Both the position numbers and the translations under genes were made by a program. Under the pieces are notes generated by a model that was given only the letters and a program-made list of their open reading frames with translations, was not told where the DNA came from and made no database searches. A stretch of DNA of 64,000 bases from Mycobacterium kubicae (GTDB lineage Bacteria > Actinomycetota > Actinomycetes > Mycobacteriales > Mycobacteriaceae): contig NZ_CP065047.1 in NCBI RefSeq assembly GCF_015689175.1, forward strand, positions 2,604,001-2,668,000, written 5' to 3'. This document shows, in pieces, positions 29,962-37,779 of the stretch. The stretch's first letter is position 1, and every line of letters begins with the position of its first letter.

Positions 29962-31245
29962 ATGTCTTCACAGTCTGCACCGATTCTGGACGAGTTGGGC
30001 TGGCGCGGATTGATCGCGCAGTCGACCGATCTGGACTCGTTGGCCGCCGAAACGCAGCGCGGCCCGATCACCGTGTATGCCGGTTTCGACCCGACCGCGG
30101 CGAGCCTGCATGCCGGGCATCTGGTGCCTTTGTTGGCGTTGCGCCGCTTCCAGCGCGCCGGGCACCGGCCGGTGGTCCTCGCCGGCGGGGCGACCGGCAT
30201 GATCGGTGACCCACGCGAAGTGGGTGAGCGCAGCCTGCAGGAGGTCGACACCGTCGCCGAATGGACCGAGCGGATTCGCGGACAGCTGGAACGCTTCGTC
30301 GATTTCGACGACTCGCCGACCGGGGCGATCGTCGAGAACAACCTGGAGTGGACACAAGCCATGTCCACCATCGAATTCCTGCGTGATCTCGGAAAGCACT
30401 TCTCGGTCAATGTAATGCTCGACCGCGACACCATTCGGCGGCGTCTCGAGGGCGAGGGCATCTCCTACACCGAATTCAGCTACATGCTGCTGCAGGCCAA
30501 CGATTACGTGGAACTGCACCGACGCCACGGCTGCGCACTGCAGATCGGTGGTTCGGACCAGTGGGGAAACATCATCGCCGGGGTGCGGCTGGTACGCCAG
30601 AAACTCGGTGCCACCGTGCATGCGCTGACGGTTCCCCTGGTGACGGCGGCGGACGGCACCAAGTTCGGCAAGTCCACCGGTGGCGGCAGCCTATGGCTCG
30701 ACCCGCAAATGACCAGCCCCTACGCCTGGTACCAATACTTCATCAACACCGCCGACGCCGATGTCATCCGCTACTTGCGGTGGTTCACGTTTCTGTCGGC
30801 CGAGGAGTTGGCCGAGCTGGAACAGGCCACCGCCGAGCGTCCCCAGCAACGGGCCGCCCAACGCCGGCTGGCCACCGAATTGACCGTGCTGGTGCATGGG
30901 GAAGCTGCCACCGAGGCCGTCGAGCATGCCAGCCGGGCGCTGTTCGGACGCGGTGAACTGGAACGACTCGACGAGGCGACGCTGGCCGCCGCGTTACGCG
31001 AAACCGCCGTCGCGGAGCTGAAACCCGGGGCTCCCGATGGGATCGTCGACCTGCTGGTCGCCACTGGGCTGTCCGCGGGCAAGGGCGCGGCTCGACGCAC
31101 GATCAGCGAGGGCGGCGTGTCGGTCAACAACATCCGCATCGAGTCCGACGAATGGACACCGCAGGGCAGCGATTTCCTGCACGGCCGCTGGCTGGTGCTG
31201 CGTCGCGGCAAGCGGAACGTTGCGGGGGTAGAACGCGTCGGTTAG
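29962..31245 (+). CDS. tyrS: Tyrosyl-tRNA synthetase
   Basis: A 427-aa class I synthetase that charges tRNA-Tyr. The HIGH-like motif is HAGHLVPL, the tyrosine/tRNA region includes GSDQWGNI, and the KMSKS-like motif is KFGKS near residue 234. A C-terminal S4 RNA-binding domain is visible ([17 protein letters not shown]). The ATG at 29962 ([17 protein letters not shown]) is the family start; the same frame is open much further upstream through mpg but that part is not coding. It overlaps the convergent tfuA-like gene by 4 nt. Confidence 0.97.
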   Translation: MSSQSAPILDELGWRGLIAQSTDLDSLAAETQRGPITVYAGFDPTAASLHAGHLVPLLALRRFQRAGHRPVVLAGGATGMIGDPREVGERSLQEVDTVAEWTERIRGQLERFVDFDDSPTGAIVENNLEWTQAMSTIEFLRDLGKHFSVNVMLDRDTIRRRLEGEGISYTEFSYMLLQANDYVELHRRHGCALQIGGSDQWGNIIAGVRLVRQKLGATVHALTVPLVTAADGTKFGKSTGGGSLWLDPQMTSPYAWYQYFINTADADVIRYLRWFTFLSAEELAELEQATAERPQQRAAQRRLATELTVLVHGEAATEAVEHASRALFGRGELERLDEATLAAALRETAVAELKPGAPDGIVDLLVATGLSAGKGAARRTISEGGVSVNNIRIESDEWTPQGSDFLHGRWLVLRRGKRNVAGVERVG

Positions 31246-32675
31246 CCGCTGCCCAAGGCGCCCACCGCGATCGAGGGCAGTTGGTCGTCGGCGGCTGCCA
31301 CCGCGAACAGCGTTGCCGCGGAGTAGAAGGCGTCGTCGCTCATCAGGCCGCGGCAGGCCAGCTCGATTCGGTCCACCGGCGCGCCCCACCGGTGGCCGAA
31401 GAGTCGCTTGAGCTGCAACGGGTCCGGCCGATGCAGATTCAAATGCGGCTTCTGCCGGGCCAATTCGTCCCGCCTGGCCAACGCGTGCGCTGCGACGGCG
31501 CGCCATTCGGACAGCCGAGCATCCTGGCGCACCAGATCGAGAAAGTGCTGTGTGGCCGGCAACGACCGGGCGAAAAACAAAGTGCGGGTCGCTATTCGGG
31601 CCGACACTCCCACGGGGTCGGCTGCCAGCTCCTGCTCCTCGGCGGCGGTGAGCCAGTAGGAACGGATGGTGTCGGGGAAGCCGTCGCCGTCGATGACTCC
31701 GGTGGCCTCGGCGTAGCGGTGTGCCACGGTTTCCAAGGCTCGCTGGTAGGTGTCGGCGGTGACGTGTTCCACCGCCCGCCCGGCACGGTCGCGAACGCTG
31801 CTGTCGTCGTCGGGATGTATTGAGCGCCAATACCAGGCGGCCACTTGCTCCAGTGCCGGCAGATAGGCCCATCGATCCATCGCGCAGACACTGAGCAGCG
31901 ATAAGACCTGTGCATCAGTGACTTTGACCACCGTGTCGCCTGCAGGTACAGGTGTCGGCGGTGCCCAGCGCTGTCGCCAACGCTCCGACCAGACCGTCGG
32001 AGGCGGGCCCGGCCGCACCGCGGCGGCGGGCGGACCGTGCAACACCTTGGCCAGGGCAAGCAGCGCGTCGGCATGTTTGACGTCGACTCGCATCGACCGC
32101 AATTGCGCTGCCAGGCTTCGACTTTCGGTCTCTCCTACCGCATCCAGTAGGCGCGTCCACGTCCGCATGGTGAACGGTGTGGCGCGGGCCGTCTCGATGA
32201 GGCGGTCGGCCAAGGCCGTGGACAGAACACCGGACTCGACCGCCCGCGCCACCGTGTGACGAATATTGACCAGTGCATCGACGAAGACCGGGTAGTCGTC
32301 ATCGGGATCACCATGCACCATGCCCACTTCGTCGTCGGCTTCGAGCAGCCCGTCCCGGTAACCCTCGAAAACCCAGCCGTAGCCCTCCATTCCGAACGGG
32401 TGCAACTCGGCCGCCCGCAACGCGCCCATGCTCGACGAACCGACCACCCGCACACCGTCGGCGATCAGGGTGAGTAGTTCCTTGTGCCGCACCGATGCGT
32501 GCTGAAAAAACAAGCCGTCGACGATGAGCAGCGTGTCACCTGGCCGTAGCCCGTATCCCAACGCGTGACCGAAGGAGATCGGCGGCACCACTTCGGCGTT
32601 GGGAATGATCGCGTGGATGTCTGCGGCGCTGATCGTCGGGCCTGCGGTGACGACGACGCGTCCGGGGCCCGTCAT
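31242..32675 (-). CDS. TfuA-like protein with long C-terminal extension (RiPP thioamidation partner)
   Basis: A 477-aa protein. Residues 1 to about 185 are a TfuA core: [55 protein letters not shown], then [12 protein letters not shown] and [11 protein letters not shown]. TfuA proteins work with YcaO enzymes; known pairs install backbone thioamides, in thioviridamide-type peptides and in methyl-CoM reductase. The remaining 290 residues have no domain I recognise. They are helical in character, with Trp and Arg rich stretches and ending in [10 protein letters not shown]. The start overlaps the ycaO stop by 4 nt (ATGA), so the two are translationally coupled. The 3' end overlaps tyrS. This gene and ycaO sit where I recall M. 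tuberculosis having tyrS next to lprJ. Confidence 0.9.
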   Translation of the reverse strand: MTGPGRVVVTAGPTISAADIHAIIPNAEVVPPISFGHALGYGLRPGDTLLIVDGLFFQHASVRHKELLTLIADGVRVVGSSSMGALRAAELHPFGMEGYGWVFEGYRDGLLEADDEVGMVHGDPDDDYPVFVDALVNIRHTVARAVESGVLSTALADRLIETARATPFTMRTWTRLLDAVGETESRSLAAQLRSMRVDVKHADALLALAKVLHGPPAAAVRPGPPPTVWSERWRQRWAPPTPVPAGDTVVKVTDAQVLSLLSVCAMDRWAYLPALEQVAAWYWRSIHPDDDSSVRDRAGRAVEHVTADTYQRALETVAHRYAEATGVIDGDGFPDTIRSYWLTAAEEQELAADPVGVSARIATRTLFFARSLPATQHFLDLVRQDARLSEWRAVAAHALARRDELARQKPHLNLHRPDPLQLKRLFGHRWGAPVDRIELACRGLMSDDAFYSAATLFAVAAADDQLPSIAVGALGSG

Positions 32676-33919
32676 GCTTCCTGCAGCGGGGTACGCATCG
32701 GTGACTTGATCGATGCCGCCAGTCCGGGGGCGACGGCCTTTACCACCGGAACGCAGGCGGCGGGGAAGTCACACACCACCGCCAGCGGTTCGGTGCCCGT
32801 CCGGGCGGCGATGGCGGTTGCGGCGGCCGCCAGCAGGTCGGCCAGGTTGTTGCTGTACTCGGCGCGCCAGGGTGTCGGGTCGGCGTCGGGCATCGCCTGC
32901 ATCGACCGAGTGGCCGGGGCGTAGGTGTGCATGCGGGCGAACCGCTGATAGATCGCGGTCGGCAGGTCCTCGCGGGCGCCGCTGATGGCGGTCAGCCGTG
33001 ATTGCGCGGCTTCGGTTATCGCGCGGGATAACGCCACGTTCGGGTCGTGGTGCAACCCGCTGCCGTTGAACGGCACTTCCATCATCGGCGAAGTCAATTC
33101 GGCGGCAAAACAATAGAAGCCGTCCCACGCGTCGATGCGGGCAATCTGCAATGAGCTGCCGGCCGATTCGACCATGTCGAACAACTGAGCGCAGTCGGAC
33201 CGAATCGCTTCGCGTTGTGGCACACCGAACAACGTCGATCCCGGAATGGCGGTGGCTATGGCATGGCGCTCCATGATCTCGTACAGCGCGTGCAAGGTGG
33301 CCTCGTGATAGCTGTTGCCCGAAGCCAACCCCGTGGTGTCCATGCCGAACATCGGTGGGCCCCACGCGTCGGTGACGGACACGTTCACGACGGTGGCCAA
33401 CCACGGCACCCAAGTACGACGGCCGGTCAGCAAGGTCGTGGCGACCATCCAATCGAGCTTGGCGCCAGCGTGATACAGGCTGCCGGCCGGGCGGTTGAGG
33501 TCAGCCGGGTCATAAGTCAGCTCGGCGGCGAGATCTGTTGTGGCCGTTGCTTTTAGATCAGGAGTGAGGTTCTCGACGTGCCAGTTCTCCAGGGACTCCA
33601 TGACGGCGGAGACTTGTGCCGCCCGGTAGGTGGTGGCCTTGCCCTGGCTGACCGAGAGCGTCAGAGAGGCGGGTCGCACCGCCTGCACGGTAGGAATTCC
33701 GAGGTCGTCGAGCCACGTCAGGTCGGCAACCCGGGTGATGCCGGCTGGTTGCAGTAGCGGCTGGACAGCCTGCCAAGTCCGTTCCGGAGAGATGATGCGA
33801 TGCGTGCCGGCCTGGTGGTCGATGGTCAGCGGATCGGCGTGGCCGAGGATGCGTGCCGGCCAGTGCGACCAATCCGGTCCGGCCAGGGCGGCGGTGCCTG
33901 GGCCTGGCAGTTCCGACAT
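32672..33919 (-). CDS. YcaO-domain ATP-dependent peptide-backbone-modifying enzyme
   Basis: A 415-aa YcaO protein. YcaO enzymes phosphorylate peptide amide bonds with ATP and drive cyclodehydration or, with TfuA, thioamidation. The three ATP/Mg motifs are present: SQGKATTYRAAQVSAVMES with LENWHVE, SGNSYHEATLHALYEIMERH, and LSRAITEAAQSRLTAISGARED. The C-terminus is MRTPLQEA, without the Pro-rich tail seen in many azoline-forming YcaO proteins. No partner cyclodehydratase (E1/ocin-ThiF) or dehydrogenase gene is nearby. Together with the adjacent TfuA this favours thioamidation. The substrate is inferred to be the small peptide encoded at 34091-34171, 170 bp upstream on the same strand. Confidence 0.93.
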   Translation of the reverse strand: MSELPGPGTAALAGPDWSHWPARILGHADPLTIDHQAGTHRIISPERTWQAVQPLLQPAGITRVADLTWLDDLGIPTVQAVRPASLTLSVSQGKATTYRAAQVSAVMESLENWHVENLTPDLKATATTDLAAELTYDPADLNRPAGSLYHAGAKLDWMVATTLLTGRRTWVPWLATVVNVSVTDAWGPPMFGMDTTGLASGNSYHEATLHALYEIMERHAIATAIPGSTLFGVPQREAIRSDCAQLFDMVESAGSSLQIARIDAWDGFYCFAAELTSPMMEVPFNGSGLHHDPNVALSRAITEAAQSRLTAISGAREDLPTAIYQRFARMHTYAPATRSMQAMPDADPTPWRAEYSNNLADLLAAAATAIAARTGTEPLAVVCDFPAACVPVVKAVAPGLAASIKSPMRTPLQEA

Positions 33920-33952
33920 GGCCTCACGCTACTTAGGGGTGGGAAAAATGAT

Positions 33953-34073
33953 CCAGCGGGATCTCATCGGGGGGGACGGGGGAGGGGGAACCGATGAGAC
34001 CCCGCTGGGGGTCTGGGATGTTCGGCGGGGGTCTCACTTCGAGGGGGACTGGGAGGTGGTGAGACCCCCGCCG
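33953..34073 (-). promoter_or_regulatory. Two strong hairpins with competing pairings between precursor gene and ycaO
   Basis: Hairpin 1 (distal in the minus-strand RNA) pairs 33953-33970 with 33991-34008. It is an 18-bp stem with one G.U that is a wobble only in the minus-strand transcript. Hairpin 2 pairs 34023-34037 (cggcgggggtctcac) with 34059-34073, a perfect 15-bp stem. The word tgagacccc in 33995-34003 can also pair with ggggtctca in 34028-34036, so the two hairpins are mutually exclusive with a third structure. There is no U-tract, but mycobacterial terminators often lack one. A partial terminator or attenuator here would give much precursor and little enzyme. Confidence 0.6.
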
Positions 34074-34090
34074 AGGTCTGGCAGCGAACG

Positions 34091-34171
34091 TCACTCGACG
34101 GCGTCATCGGCGCGGAACGCCGGAGCCGAGTAGGAGTTCTCGGTCTCGCAGAACAGAAGCTCGTGGGACAT
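34091..34171 (-). CDS. Putative RiPP precursor peptide, 26 aa
   Basis: A 26-codon gene too short for automatic callers. It starts at ATG 34171 behind a consensus Shine-Dalgarno aggaggt, and 23 of 26 codons end in G or C, which fits real coding sequence. The peptide has a short N-terminus (MSHELLF), Cys8, then E-T-E-N at 9-12, Ser13-Tyr14-Ser15-Ala16-Pro17 and an acidic tail DDAVE. It is the first gene with a good ribosome site upstream of ycaO-tfuA on the same strand, so it is the likely substrate. Its short length and lack of a Cys/Ser/Thr-rich core argue for a few backbone changes rather than many azoles. Function is inferred from context alone. Confidence 0.7.
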   Translation of the reverse strand: MSHELLFCETENSYSAPAFRADDAVE

Positions 34172-34177
34172 GTGGTC

Positions 34178-34184
34178 ACCTCCT
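34178..34184 (-). promoter_or_regulatory. Consensus Shine-Dalgarno of the precursor peptide
   Basis: On the minus strand the sequence reads aggaggt, then gaccac, then ATG. This is a full match to the anti-Shine-Dalgarno at ideal spacing, the strongest ribosome site I noticed in the window. It decides the start of the 26-aa peptide and implies high expression. Confidence 0.8.
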
Positions 34185-34189
34185 CACTT

Positions 34190-34246
34190 TCATGCGATCG
34201 GGAGCGGATCTGCGCTGAAACCGTTTTCCGCTTCGAGAACCATCAT
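34190..34246 (-). CDS. Micro-ORF, 18 aa, sharing a core motif with the precursor peptide
   Basis: Starts at ATG 34246 (second ATG at 34243) and ends 18 nt before the precursor start. It contains LEAENGFSAD; the precursor contains CETENSYSAP. The shared pattern is E-x-E-N-x-(F/Y)-S-A. The codons differ at most wobble positions, so the likeness is at protein rather than DNA level. No Shine-Dalgarno is visible; the start overlaps the stop of the upstream micro-ORF (ATGA), so translation could be coupled. Only 11 of 18 codons end in G/C, weaker than for the main peptide. It could be a second precursor, or the tail of a gene altered by a frameshift. Confidence 0.4.
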   Translation of the reverse strand: MMVLEAENGFSADPLPIA

Positions 34247-34335
34247 TGAGCCGATCGCAGCGCCCGGGTATCCCACAACCAGTTGATGGTCGGGTGGAAT
34301 ATCTGCTCCGCCAACCTGCCGAGCGCGGTGTCCAC
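34243..34335 (-). CDS. Possible 30-aa micro-ORF upstream of the peptide genes
   Basis: GTG 34335 to TGA 34243, with a stop codon in frame upstream, so the GTG is the only start. 25 of 30 codons end in G/C, clearly higher than the other two frames here, which suggests real coding sequence. The product has amphipathic character (LAEQIFHPTINWLWDTRAL) and no recognised domain. There is no good Shine-Dalgarno close to the GTG. A better one (aaggtgg) precedes another GTG at 34349 in a different frame, so a frameshift is possible. Its stop overlaps the next micro-ORF start. The role is unknown; a leader, immunity or regulatory peptide are all guesses. Confidence 0.35.
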   Translation of the reverse strand: MDTALGRLAEQIFHPTINWLWDTRALRSAQ

Positions 34336-34353
34336 TGATCGGGGGACACCGCG
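34324..34353. promoter_or_regulatory. 10-bp inverted repeat upstream of the peptide cassette
   Basis: cgcggtgtcc (34324-34333) and ggacaccgcg (34344-34353) are perfect inverted arms 10 bp apart. The site lies in the 300-bp space between the peptide genes and the divergent DUF732 gene. It could be a regulator-binding site or an RNA hairpin. I see no convincing -35/-10 pair for either direction in 34336-34471. Confidence 0.45.
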
Positions 34354-34471
34354 GTGCCACCTTCGCGAAAACCCACCGCGTTAGCTGGTGCAGGCGCGAG
34401 ACTGACGACACAACGCGCCACTGCCGAACCTTTACCGGACTGTGCGCAGAACGTGACTCTGGACAGGGAGT

Positions 34472-34852
34472 GTGGTCACGGTGCTTGGAACGTCACACGG
34501 TGCGTCATGGACTGCGGCAGCCTGGCGAGTACTGGGCGTGACTGCAGGGGCATTCGGCGTGTCGGCGGTCGTGGCGGCGCCGACGCATGCCGACATGATG
34601 GGCAACGCGTTTCTGACGGCCTTGAACAATGCGGGCATCCCTTACAGCCAGCCGGCCAGCACAATGGCGCTGGGCCGATCCGTCTGCCCCATGGTGGTCG
34701 AGCGGAACAGGACGTTCGAATTCATCACTGCCGAAATGGCCGAACAAACCGGGATGGCCCGCGACATGGCTGCCTCCTTCACCATCGTCGCGATTGCGAC
34801 ATACTGCCCCGCCGTCATCGCCCCACTCATGCCGCACCGGCTGCAGGCCTAG
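34472..34852 (+). CDS. Secreted DUF732-family protein at the lprJ position
   Basis: A 126-aa mycobacterial protein with GTG start. The N-terminus has a hydrophobic signal segment (GVTAGAFGVSAVVAAPTHAD) with an Ala-x-Ala type cleavage site. The mature part has two Cys (SVCPMV and ATYCPAV) that could form a disulfide, and the pattern FLTALNNAGIPY typical of DUF732. By order this is the lprJ locus (a lipoprotein in M. tuberculosis, as named), but no lipobox Cys is visible here, so this protein would be secreted and not lipidated. Function is unknown. Confidence 0.75.
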   Translation: MVTVLGTSHGASWTAAAWRVLGVTAGAFGVSAVVAAPTHADMMGNAFLTALNNAGIPYSQPASTMALGRSVCPMVVERNRTFEFITAEMAEQTGMARDMAASFTIVAIATYCPAVIAPLMPHRLQA

Positions 34853-34896
34853 CACCGGAAGTGCACGCCGATCCCGCGTGCCCGTAACCTGACCAG

Positions 34897-35727
34897 GTGG
34901 TGGACGAACGGCACGGTCGCGGTAACGAGCGGCGTCCGCGATCGGCATCTGGCGAAGCGCCTCGGCGTCGGCCACGGAGCGAGCAGGACGGGCAGTGGTC
35001 CGGTCCCGGCCGGGCGCGAACGGCCCAACCGCGCAGCACTCCGGCGCACAGCGACCGCCCCACCGACAGCGGTCCGCCGATCCCGCCCGACATCGATGCC
35101 AGGCAGCTGGCGCCGGAAGTCCGCCGCGAACTGAGCACCTTGGATCGCGCGACCGCCGATGCCGTGGCGCGGCACTTGGTGGCCGCCGGGGAGCTGATCG
35201 ACGACGACCCGCAAACCGCTCTCAGTCACGCACGTGCCGCGCGGGCCCGCGCCAGCCGGATCGCCGCGGTCCGTGAAGCCGTGGGAATCGCTGCCTACCA
35301 GGCCGGTGACTGGGCGCAGGCGCTGGCCGAATTGCGCGCCGCCCGGCGCATGGGCAGCAAGTCCCAACTCCTGGCGTTGATCGCCGATTGCGAACGGGGC
35401 CTGGGCCGTCCGGAACGGGCCATCGAACTGGCGCGCGGCCCGGAGGCTGCCCAGCTCACCGGTGATGACGCCGACGAGTTGCGCATCGTGGCGGCCGGGG
35501 CCCGCTCCGACCTCGGGCAGCTCGAGCAGGCGCTGACGGTGTTGTCCACCCCGCAACTCGACCCCAGCCGCACCGGCTCGACGGCAGCCCGGCTCTTCTA
35601 CGCCTACGCCGACACCCTGCTGGCGCTGGGACGCACCAACGAAGCGCTGGATTGGTTCCTGCGATCGGCGGCCGCCGATGTCGAAGGCGTCACCGATGCC
35701 GAAGATCGCGTCAGCGAGCTTGGCTGA
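34897..35727 (+). CDS. TPR-repeat protein of unknown function
   Basis: A 276-aa protein, the counterpart of Rv1691. The first 65 residues are basic, Arg/Pro/Ser-rich and probably disordered. The rest is alpha-helical with TPR-like pairs, for example AVGIAAYQAGDWAQALAELR, then IADCERGLGRPERAIELAR and YADTLLALGRTNEALDWF. Such proteins act as protein-interaction scaffolds. Two GTG codons (34897, 34900) compete as start. It ends 1 nt before a GTG of the following phosphatase gene and overlaps its preferred start. Confidence 0.85.
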   Translation: MVDERHGRGNERRPRSASGEAPRRRPRSEQDGQWSGPGRARTAQPRSTPAHSDRPTDSGPPIPPDIDARQLAPEVRRELSTLDRATADAVARHLVAAGELIDDDPQTALSHARAARARASRIAAVREAVGIAAYQAGDWAQALAELRAARRMGSKSQLLALIADCERGLGRPERAIELARGPEAAQLTGDDADELRIVAAGARSDLGQLEQALTVLSTPQLDPSRTGSTAARLFYAYADTLLALGRTNEALDWFLRSAAADVEGVTDAEDRVSELG

Positions 35728-36766
35728 CGTGACGCGCTCGCAGGGCATCAAGACACTCGCCCAGGAATACGACTGCCTGCTGGTGGATCTGGACGGGACG
35801 GTGTTTCGCGGCCACCAGCCCACCGATGGGGCGGTGGAGTCGCTGGATGCGGTCAACAGCCGGACGCTGTTTGTCACCAACAACGCCTCCCGCAGCGCCG
35901 ACGAAGTGGCCGAGCACCTGCGCGAACTCGGATTCACCGCCACCGGGGATGACGTCGTCACCAGTGCCCAAAGCGCCGCGCATCTGTTGGCGGGTCAGCT
36001 GCCGGCCGGCTCCAAGGTGCTGATCGTGGGCACCGATGCGCTGGCCAACGAGGTCGCCGCGGCCGGTCTGTGCCCCGTGCACAACTACGACGACGATCCG
36101 GTCGCGGTCGTACAAGGCCTGTCGAAGACCGTCGCCTGGCCCGAGCTCGCCGAGGCGGCGCTGGCCATCCAGGCCGGTGCGGTGTGGGTGGCCGCCAACA
36201 TCGACCCGACGCTGCCCACCGAACGAGGCCTGCTGCCGGGAAACGGGTCTCTGGTGGCCGCCTTACGCACTGCCACCGGGGCACAGCCGCAGGTGGCGGG
36301 CAAGCCGGGTCCGCAATTGATGAAGGATGCGGTCGGCCGCGGCGACTTCCGCAACCCGCTGGTGGTCGGTGACCGGCTGGACACCGACATCGAGGGCGCC
36401 AACGCCGCCGGTCTGCCCAGCCTGATGGTGCTGACCGGGGTGAACTCCGCTCGCGACGCCGTGTACGCCGAACCGGTGCACCGGCCCACCTACATCGGCC
36501 ACGATCTGCGTTCGTTGCACCGCGACGGCGCCACGCTCGCGGTGGGATCGCAGCCGGGCTGGCACGTCGAGATCCAAGACCGGACCGTGACGGTGAGTGC
36601 GACGGGCGAAGACGACCGCGCCGACGATGACGGGCTGGCAATGGTGCGGGCGGTCGCCAGCGCGGTCTGGGACGCCGACTTCGACGAGCCCGACTTCGAC
36701 ATCGAGGGCGCCGACGACCAGGCCCGCGAGGGGTTGCGGCGCTGGTCGTTAATGCGCGCCGACTAG
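35696..36766 (+). CDS. HAD-superfamily phosphatase, NagD/PGP-like class IIA
   Basis: A 356-aa HAD hydrolase with motif I LLVDLDGTVFRG (nucleophile Asp), motif II LFVTNNASRS, a Lys in AGKPGPQLM and motif IV VVGDRLDTDIEGANAAG. This is the NagD/phosphoglycolate phosphatase pattern. The C-terminal 90 residues are an acidic extension (EPDFDIEGADDQAREGLRRW) found in mycobacterial members. ATG 35696 is chosen because gaagg lies 8 nt upstream and the length fits the homologue Rv1692. An ATG at 35678 or GTG at 35729 are alternatives. The substrate is unknown. Confidence 0.88.
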   Translation: MPKIASASLADVTRSQGIKTLAQEYDCLLVDLDGTVFRGHQPTDGAVESLDAVNSRTLFVTNNASRSADEVAEHLRELGFTATGDDVVTSAQSAAHLLAGQLPAGSKVLIVGTDALANEVAAAGLCPVHNYDDDPVAVVQGLSKTVAWPELAEAALAIQAGAVWVAANIDPTLPTERGLLPGNGSLVAALRTATGAQPQVAGKPGPQLMKDAVGRGDFRNPLVVGDRLDTDIEGANAAGLPSLMVLTGVNSARDAVYAEPVHRPTYIGHDLRSLHRDGATLAVGSQPGWHVEIQDRTVTVSATGEDDRADDDGLAMVRAVASAVWDADFDEPDFDIEGADDQAREGLRRWSLMRAD

Positions 36767-36790
36767 GCGACCACTAGCGTAGGGACCGCA

Positions 36791-36961
36791 ATGACTATCG
36801 ATCCGGACCAGATCCGCGGGGAAATTGAGGCGCTGCTGGCTCAACTTCCCGACGCCGCCGACAACCCGCCTTCGCTGAGCGAACTGGAAGACATCGCCCG
36901 CCGCCTCTCCGAGGCGCATGAGGTACTGCTGGCGGCGCTGGAGTCGGCGGAGAAGGGCTGA
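36791..36961 (+). CDS. Small conserved acidic helical protein
   Basis: A 56-aa protein, ATG 36791 to TGA 36961. It is rich in Glu, Ala and Leu with heptad-like Leu spacing (LSELEDIARRLSEAHEVLLA), predicted helical or coiled-coil. It matches the position and size of Rv1693. It ends 8 nt before tlyA. No function can be assigned from sequence. Confidence 0.75.
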   Translation: MTIDPDQIRGEIEALLAQLPDAADNPPSLSELEDIARRLSEAHEVLLAALESAEKG

Positions 36962-36969
36962 GTGGCCGC

Positions 36970-37779
36970 ATGCCACGGCATGCCCGGGTTGACGCCGAGT
37001 TGGTCCGGCGGGGTCTGGCCCGGTCCCGTCAGCAGGCCGCCGAGTTGATCGGTGCCGGCAAGGTACGCATCGACGGCCTGCCGGCGGTGAAACCCGCCAC
37101 CGCCGTGTCGGCGACCGCATCGCTGACGGTGAGCGCCGACGGCGAACGCGCCTGGGTGTCGCGGGGGGCGCACAAGCTGATCGGTGCATTGGACGCGTTC
37201 GCTCTTGACGTGCAGGGCCGTCGTTGCCTGGACGCCGGGGCGTCCACCGGAGGCTTCACCGAGGTCCTGCTGGACCGGGGCGCCGCACAAGTCGTCGCCG
37301 CCGACGTCGGGTACGGCCAGCTGGCCTGGTCCCTGCGCAGCGACCCGCGCGTAGTGGTCGTCGAGCGCACCAATGTGCGTCACCTGTCCACCGAGGCGAT
37401 CGGCGGGCCCGTCGACCTGGTGGTGGCCGACCTGTCCTTCATCTCGTTGGCGACAGTGTTGCCCGCGCTGGTTGGCTGCGCTTCGCCCGGCGCGGATATC
37501 GTTCCCATGGTGAAGCCGCAGTTTGAAGTGGGCAAGGGCCAGGTGGGCCCCGGTGGGGTGGTTCATGACCCGCAGTTGCGGGCGGGGGCGTTGCTGGCCG
37601 TCGCGCGCAGCGCCGAGGCGCTCGGCTGGCACACCGTCGATGTCACCGCCAGTCCGCTGCCGGGCCCGTCGGGCAATGTCGAATACTTCCTGTGGTTGCG
37701 GGCCGAGACTGATCGGGCGCTGGCCGATGCGGCACTGGCCGACGCTGTGCGCGGGGCCGTCAAGGAGGGTCCGCAGTGA
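36970..37779 (+). CDS. tlyA: 16S/23S rRNA 2'-O-methyltransferase TlyA
   Basis: A 269-aa protein. The N-terminal S4 domain (residues about 8-70, [20 protein letters not shown]) binds RNA. The FtsJ-like Rossmann domain has [29 protein letters not shown] and [16 protein letters not shown]. TlyA methylates ribose in both ribosomal subunits, and in M. tuberculosis its loss gives capreomycin resistance. A GTG at 36962 is a possible earlier start. The stop overlaps nadK by 4 nt. Confidence 0.96.
   Translation: MPRHARVDAELVRRGLARSRQQAAELIGAGKVRIDGLPAVKPATAVSATASLTVSADGERAWVSRGAHKLIGALDAFALDVQGRRCLDAGASTGGFTEVLLDRGAAQVVAADVGYGQLAWSLRSDPRVVVVERTNVRHLSTEAIGGPVDLVVADLSFISLATVLPALVGCASPGADIVPMVKPQFEVGKGQVGPGGVVHDPQLRAGALLAVARSAEALGWHTVDVTASPLPGPSGNVEYFLWLRAETDRALADAALADAVRGAVKEGPQ

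Noticed and set aside
34176..34421. 81-codon minus-strand frame overlapping the RiPP micro-ORFs
   Set aside because: Third-position composition is poor and it overlaps three smaller frames, one with far better coding bias. The Arg/Ser-rich product looks like an out-of-frame shadow.
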